Assembly (NCBI GenBank): GCA_949742895.1
Contig: CATJRT010000219.1
Span: 1 to 24,609 of the forward strand
Direction: 5' to 3'
From: an uncultured Eubacteriales bacterium
Lineage (GTDB): Bacteria; Bacillota_A; Clostridia; Oscillospirales; Oscillospiraceae
Length of the DNA stretch: 24,609 nt
Position 1 is the first letter of the stretch, and each line of letters starts with the position of its first letter. Positions 23,174 through 24,609 of this stretch are shown here, piece after piece. Below the pieces are notes generated by a model. That model saw nothing but the letters and a program-made list of their open reading frames with translations. It made no database searches and was not told the origin of the DNA. Both the position numbers and the translations under genes were made by a program.

Positions 23174-23205
23174 TAACATGAGTATGCGGTGAGGAGGGTT
23201 CTGCA

Positions 23206-24609
23206 TTGGAAAACAAATTGTATGAGGATATCGCCCAACGCACTCAGGGCGACATCTATATCGGAGTGGTGGGGCCGGTTCGCACGGGAAAATCCACCTT
23301 CATCAAGCGGTTTATGGAAACCTTGGTGCTGCCGAAAATCGAAAACGCCTACATCCGGGACCGGGCCCGAGATGAGCTCCCCCAAAGCGGCTCTGGCCGG
23401 GTGGTGATGACTGCTGAGCCGAAGTTCGTACCGGAGGACGCAGTGGAAATGGTCATGGAGGATGGTGGAGTGTTTTCCGTTCGGCTCATCGACTGTGTGG
23501 GGTATATGGTACCCAGCGCTTTGGGGCAGTTTGACGGCGAACAACCCAGGATGGTGATGACGCCCTGGTTTGACCATGAGATTCCCATGACCCAAGCAGC
23601 GGAATTTGGCACGCAGAAGGTGATTACCGACCATTCCACCATTGGTATTGTTGTAACTACCGATGGATCGGTCACCGATATCCCAAGAGAGGACTATTTG
23701 GAAGCAGAGGAGCGGGTCATCAGCGAGCTGAAGGAGTTGGGCAAACCCTTTATGGTGCTGCTCAATTCCGCTCAGCCCTACAGTGAGCGTGCGCAGACCC
23801 TTCAGGCGGACATTGCAGAACAGTATGACGTGACCTGTCTGGCCGTAAACTGCCTGACGCTGGATGAAGGGGCTGTGGGCGAAATTATCCGAGCTGTGCT
23901 CCACGAGTTTCCTATAAAGCAGATGGACCTGTTCCTGCCGCCTTGGGTAGATGTGTTGCCCTTTGACCACCCGATCAAAAGCGGCCTATATGCCATGATT
24001 CGAGAGGAAACTGCATCCCTTCAGCGGCTGCGTGATGCGGAGGGCGCGGTGCTGGCTATGGGTGACAGAGAGGAGGTCAGCTCTGCCGTTCTCAACCGAA
24101 TGGAAATGGGCAGCGGAGTAGTCACCGCTACCCTGGACTTGCCTCGTGGGTTGTTCTACTCGACCGTTTCCGAACAATGCGGATTGGAAATCAAGGACGA
24201 CGGGGATCTTATCGACCAGCTCACCCAAATGGCCGCTATGAAGCGGAGGTATGAGAAGGTTGAGGGTGCGTTGGAGCAGGTGGAGGCCACTGGTTACGGC
24301 ATCGTTATGCCTAACCCGGAGGAGATGACGCTGGAAGAGCCGGAAATCGTCAAGCAGGGGGGACGGTACGGCGTGCGTTTGAAGGCATCCGCACCCTCGA
24401 TTCATATGATGAGGGCAGACATCAAGACGGAGGTTTCCCCCATTATGGGAACAGAAAAGCAGTCAGAGGAGATGGTGGACTACCTGCTCCAGCAGTTTGA
24501 GGGAGATACAGGTAAGATTTGGGATTCCAACATCTTTGGCCGTTCGTTCCATGAATTGGTGGGGGAGGATCTGAACGGCAAACTGAAACGGATGCCGGAG
24601 GAAGCCCGG
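23206..24609 (+). CDS. spoIVA: Stage IV sporulation protein A (SpoIVA), 3' end beyond the window
   Basis: 468 open codons without a stop; family members are about 490 residues, so roughly the last 25 are missing. Start MENKLYEDIAQRTQGDIYIG, then Walker A GPVRTGKS (23-30), FIKRFMETLVLP, Walker B-like IDCVGYMVPSA, PWFDHEIPMTQAAEFGT, and the TDHSTIGIVVTTDGS strand. Middle and C-terminal segments also match (KQMDLFLPPWVDVLP, KTEVSPIMGTEKQSEE, DSNIFGRSFHELVGEDL). SpoIVA hydrolyses ATP to polymerise into the coat basement layer on SpoVM-marked membrane. The start is a TTG at 23206, seven bases after GAGGAGGG (23191-23198), and matches the conserved protein start. Expression from the sigma-E promoter at 23145-23173 is expected. 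Confidence 0.97.
   Translation, partial: MENKLYEDIAQRTQGDIYIGVVGPVRTGKSTFIKRFMETLVLPKIENAYIRDRARDELPQSGSGRVVMTAEPKFVPEDAVEMVMEDGGVFSVRLIDCVGYMVPSALGQFDGEQPRMVMTPWFDHEIPMTQAAEFGTQKVITDHSTIGIVVTTDGSVTDIPREDYLEAEERVISELKELGKPFMVLLNSAQPYSERAQTLQADIAEQYDVTCLAVNCLTLDEGAVGEIIRAVLHEFPIKQMDLFLPPWVDVLPFDHPIKSGLYAMIREETASLQRLRDAEGAVLAMGDREEVSSAVLNRMEMGSGVVTATLDLPRGLFYSTVSEQCGLEIKDDGDLIDQLTQMAAMKRRYEKVEGALEQVEATGYGIVMPNPEEMTLEEPEIVKQGGRYGVRLKASAPSIHMMRADIKTEVSPIMGTEKQSEEMVDYLLQQFEGDTGKIWDSNIFGRSFHELVGEDLNGKLKRMPEEAR

Noticed and set aside
23173..23970. 265-codon minus-strand frame opposite spoIVA
   Set aside because: The plus strand clearly encodes SpoIVA; the antisense frame shows no motif or ribosome binding site.
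1..24609. CRISPR arrays, tRNA or rRNA genes, prophage or restriction systems
   Set aside because: No spaced direct repeats, no cloverleaf-like sequence in the intergenic gaps, and no phage or restriction proteins were seen.

Overview
This window looks like chromosome from a spore-forming, moderately GC-rich member of the Clostridia, most likely an Oscillospiraceae/Flavonifractor-type gut organism. The evidence is the typical Firmicutes housekeeping order (yicC-remA-gmk-rpoZ-priA-def-fmt-rsmB-rlmN-prpC-prkC-rsgA), the DUF5685/J-domain pair, SPOCS/LysM and SpoIVA sporulation proteins, AGGAGG-type ribosome binding sites, and several GTG and TTG starts. The taxonomic placement is inference; no rRNA is present.

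Layout. (1) Positions 1-~400: the 5' end of an IS110-family transposase on the minus strand, cut by the window edge, followed by its non-coding end, where a bridge (seek) RNA would be expected. (2) 412-1203: a fumarylacetoacetate-hydrolase-family enzyme closed by a strong terminator. (3) 1353-3398: a sigma-A promoter drives carD-ispD-ispF (transcription regulator plus two MEP-isoprenoid enzymes), followed by a 143-bp inverted-repeat element and a terminator. (4) 3450-4854: a two-gene sulfur/selenium module (DUF3343 carrier-like protein and cysteine desulfurase) ending in a terminator whose loop holds the stop codon. (5) 4920-21377: a near-consensus sigma-A promoter followed by 17 same-strand genes with very short gaps or overlaps. 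They are cdaA and cdaR (c-di-AMP synthesis), a DUF5685 protein, a J-domain protein, a small membrane protein, yicC, remA, gmk, rpoZ, priA, def, fmt, rsmB, rlmN, prpC, prkC and rsgA. No convincing terminator was seen inside this run. (6) 21388-24609: a spore-envelope locus. It holds a 23-codon spoVM-like gene too short for ordinary gene calling, a sipL-like SPOCS/LysM gene, and spoIVA (3' end beyond the window). The last two are preceded by sigma-E-like promoters.

How the genes work together. The long run joins two signalling systems that meet at cell-wall growth (c-di-AMP through CdaA/CdaR, Ser/Thr phosphorylation through PrkC/PrpC) with translation start (Def, Fmt), rRNA modification and ribosome maturation (RsmB, RlmN, RsgA), nucleotide supply (Gmk), transcription (RpoZ) and replication restart (PriA). 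The sporulation locus encodes what family knowledge says is one physical complex on the forespore membrane: SpoVM senses curvature and anchors SpoIVA, which polymerises with ATP, and SipL binds SpoIVA and links it to the coat.

Most exciting points: the compact spoVM-sipL-spoIVA cluster with matching sigma-E promoters and a spoVM ribosome binding site buried in a terminator-like hairpin; the IS110 non-coding end as a candidate bridge-RNA locus; and the 143-bp palindromic element after ispF. No CRISPR array, tRNA or rRNA was seen.
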